A stretch of DNA of 43,584 nucleotides. It comes from CAKMMH01 sp927798255 (GTDB lineage Bacteria > Bdellovibrionota_C > UBA2361 > CAKMMH01). Each line of letters begins with the position of its first letter. Positions within the stretch are counted from its first letter, which is position 1. Both the position numbers and the translations under genes were made by a program. A model generated the notes under the pieces. The model did not search any database. It was not told the DNA's origin and was given only the letters and a program-made list of their open reading frames with translations. The stretch spans positions 1 through 43,584 of the forward strand of contig JAXFOK010000025.1 in assembly GCA_034180415.1 (NCBI GenBank), read 5' to 3'. Shown in pieces: positions 42,398 to 43,584 of the stretch.

Positions 42398-43584
42398 ATG
42401 AATAAATTATCAATAAAAGATTTAAAATTAGATGGAAAAAAAGTTTTAATGAGAGTTGACTTTAATGTTCCTATTAAAGATGGAAAAGTTTCTGATGATA
42501 CAAGAATGACAGCAGCACTTCCTACAATTAAATACGCATTAGACCATGGCGCAAGACTTATTTTATTAAGCCATTTAGGACGCCCAAAAGGGGAAGTGAA
42601 TAATGAATTCACACTTGCTCCTGTTGCAAGACACTTAGAAGAGCTTCTTGGAAAACATGTAGAGTTTGCTCATGATTGCGTAGGTGCTGAAGCTCATAAT
42701 GCCGTAGATAAATTAACAAACGGTAATGTTGTACTTCTTGAAAACACTCGTTTCCATAAGGAAGAAGAACTATTAGATAAATACGCAAAACAAGACGATG
42801 ATACAAAAGCAAAAATTGATTCATTTGTAAAAGATATGGCTTCTTTAGGTGAGGTTTACGTTAATGATGCTTTTGGTACTGCTCATAGAGCACATGCTTC
42901 AACTGCTGGTATCAATAAATATCTTTCTCAAAGTGCTTCTGGTTTCTTAATGGAAAAAGAAATTAATTATTTTTCAAAAGCGCTAGAAAATCCAGAACGT
43001 CCATTTGTTGCAATCTTAGGTGGTTCAAAAGTTTCTGATAAAATTCAAGTTATAACAAATCTTCTTGATAAAGTTGATACACTAATAATTTGTGGTGCAA
43101 TGGCTTACACTTTCTTAAAAGCGCAAGGACAAAATGTTGGAAAGAGCCTTGTTGAAGATGACAAACTTGATTTAGCAAATGAAATTTTACAAAAAGCAAA
43201 AGATAAAGGTGTTAAGTTATTACTTCCTGTAGATCACGCAGTTGCTGATAACTTTGATGCAGAAGAACCACGTGCTTATGTAGATACTTTATCTGATAAT
43301 GATATGGGATTAGATATCGGACCAAAATCAGTTCAGCTTTTCTCAGAAGCAATCAAACAAGCAAAAACTATTGTTTGGAACGGACCTGCAGGCGTGTTTG
43401 AAAAGCCAGCTTTCGCAAAAGGTACATTTGCAATCGCTCAAGTTATCGCAGATACAGATTGTACAAGTATCATAGGTGGCGGTGACTCAGTTGCTGCAGT
43501 TAATAAATCAGGTCTTGCAAGTAAAATGACTCATATCTCAACAGGTGGTGGAGCTAGTCTTGAATTTCTAGAGGGGAAGAAGTT
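42398..43584 (+). CDS. pgk: Phosphoglycerate kinase, 3'-truncated by the window edge
   Basis: PGK carries out the ADP-to-ATP step of glycolysis that converts 1,3-bisphosphoglycerate to 3-phosphoglycerate. The frame starts at ATG 42398 (AAAGGG upstream) and is open to the end of the window; about 395 residues are present, so only the last few are missing. Motifs are LMRVDFNVPIKDG (substrate Asp/Asn), LLSHLGRPKG, ENTRFHKEE, NDAFGTAHRAHAST, VAILGGSKVSDKI and the nucleotide-binding WNGPAGVFE and GGGDSVAAV. It is preceded by a terminator-like hairpin, so it probably has its own promoter. Codon use is slightly less AT-rich than average, as expected for a highly expressed gene. Confidence 0.96.
   Translation, partial: MNKLSIKDLKLDGKKVLMRVDFNVPIKDGKVSDDTRMTAALPTIKYALDHGARLILLSHLGRPKGEVNNEFTLAPVARHLEELLGKHVEFAHDCVGAEAHNAVDKLTNGNVVLLENTRFHKEEELLDKYAKQDDDTKAKIDSFVKDMASLGEVYVNDAFGTAHRAHASTAGINKYLSQSASGFLMEKEINYFSKALENPERPFVAILGGSKVSDKIQVITNLLDKVDTLIICGAMAYTFLKAQGQNVGKSLVEDDKLDLANEILQKAKDKGVKLLLPVDHAVADNFDAEEPRAYVDTLSDNDMGLDIGPKSVQLFSEAIKQAKTIVWNGPAGVFEKPAFAKGTFAIAQVIADTDCTSIIGGGDSVAAVNKSGLASKMTHISTGGGASLEFLEGKK

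Noticed and set aside
1..43584. CRISPR array
   Set aside because: No set of three or more identical 23-45-base repeats with equal-length unique spacers; the only regular repeats are coding minisatellites and short intergenic pairs.

Overview
The window is a stretch of chromosome from an AT-rich bacterium with an outer membrane. The diderm call rests on a heptose epimerase for LPS core (HldD), a predicted lipoprotein, a soluble-lytic-transglycosylase homologue and several secreted repeat proteins. Two AAA+ activators with intact GAFTGA loops show that sigma-54 is used. The tRNAs do not encode CCA. The mix of sigma-54 regulators, thrombospondin type 3-like repeats, a tandem-duplicated UvrA and a methyltransferase with a regulatory domain fits a proteobacterial or deltaproteobacterial-type lineage better than a Gram-positive one, but I cannot name the taxon. 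There is no plasmid, phage or rRNA signature; most genes are housekeeping with islands of accessory DNA between them.

Layout. 1-428: end of an ABC transporter gene and its terminator. 429-6550: a regulatory block (sigma-54 activator without receiver, secreted TPR protein, cytoplasmic histidine kinase, NtrC-type response regulator, short CstA transporter), preceded by three helically phased direct repeats. 6630-8603: a secreted protein with a large Thr-Pro-Asp repeat tract. 8649-11412: a YdjM-like membrane protein, a tiny acidic protein between hairpins, hldD and an orphan gene of less AT-rich composition. 11501-14021: mnmG followed by a decayed glycosyltransferase tail. 14297-19290: lytic transglycosylase, lipoprotein, cysS and a frameshifted GT-C-like membrane glycosyltransferase. 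19287-21587: two U32-family genes on the minus strand. 21769-25225: an AbiE-like toxin-antitoxin pair, a methyltransferase and an AI-2E family permease.

25326-30265 is the accessory part: a REP-like palindromic element, an RluA-type pseudouridine synthase, a small membrane protein bracketed by an exact 18-bp inverted repeat, gene remnants, two tRNA-Ser genes, an MNT/HEPN toxin-antitoxin pair with a broken HEPN partner, and two unrecognised proteins. 30405-35642 is one gene for a four-ATPase UvrA. 35725-38049 holds a secreted DSFGNTNTYG-repeat protein, a structured intergenic region and comM. 38164-42240 is a compact VWA / coiled-coil / SppA gene group, and the window ends inside pgk.

The most unusual items are the phased repeats before the sigma-54 regulator, the inverted-repeat-flanked small gene, the small acidic gene set among long hairpins, the paired toxin-antitoxin loci with start-codon and frameshift oddities, and the doubled UvrA with one degenerate signature motif. 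I did not find one clear new multigene system; the best candidates for unknown function are the VWA-coiled-coil-SppA group and the small cassettes.
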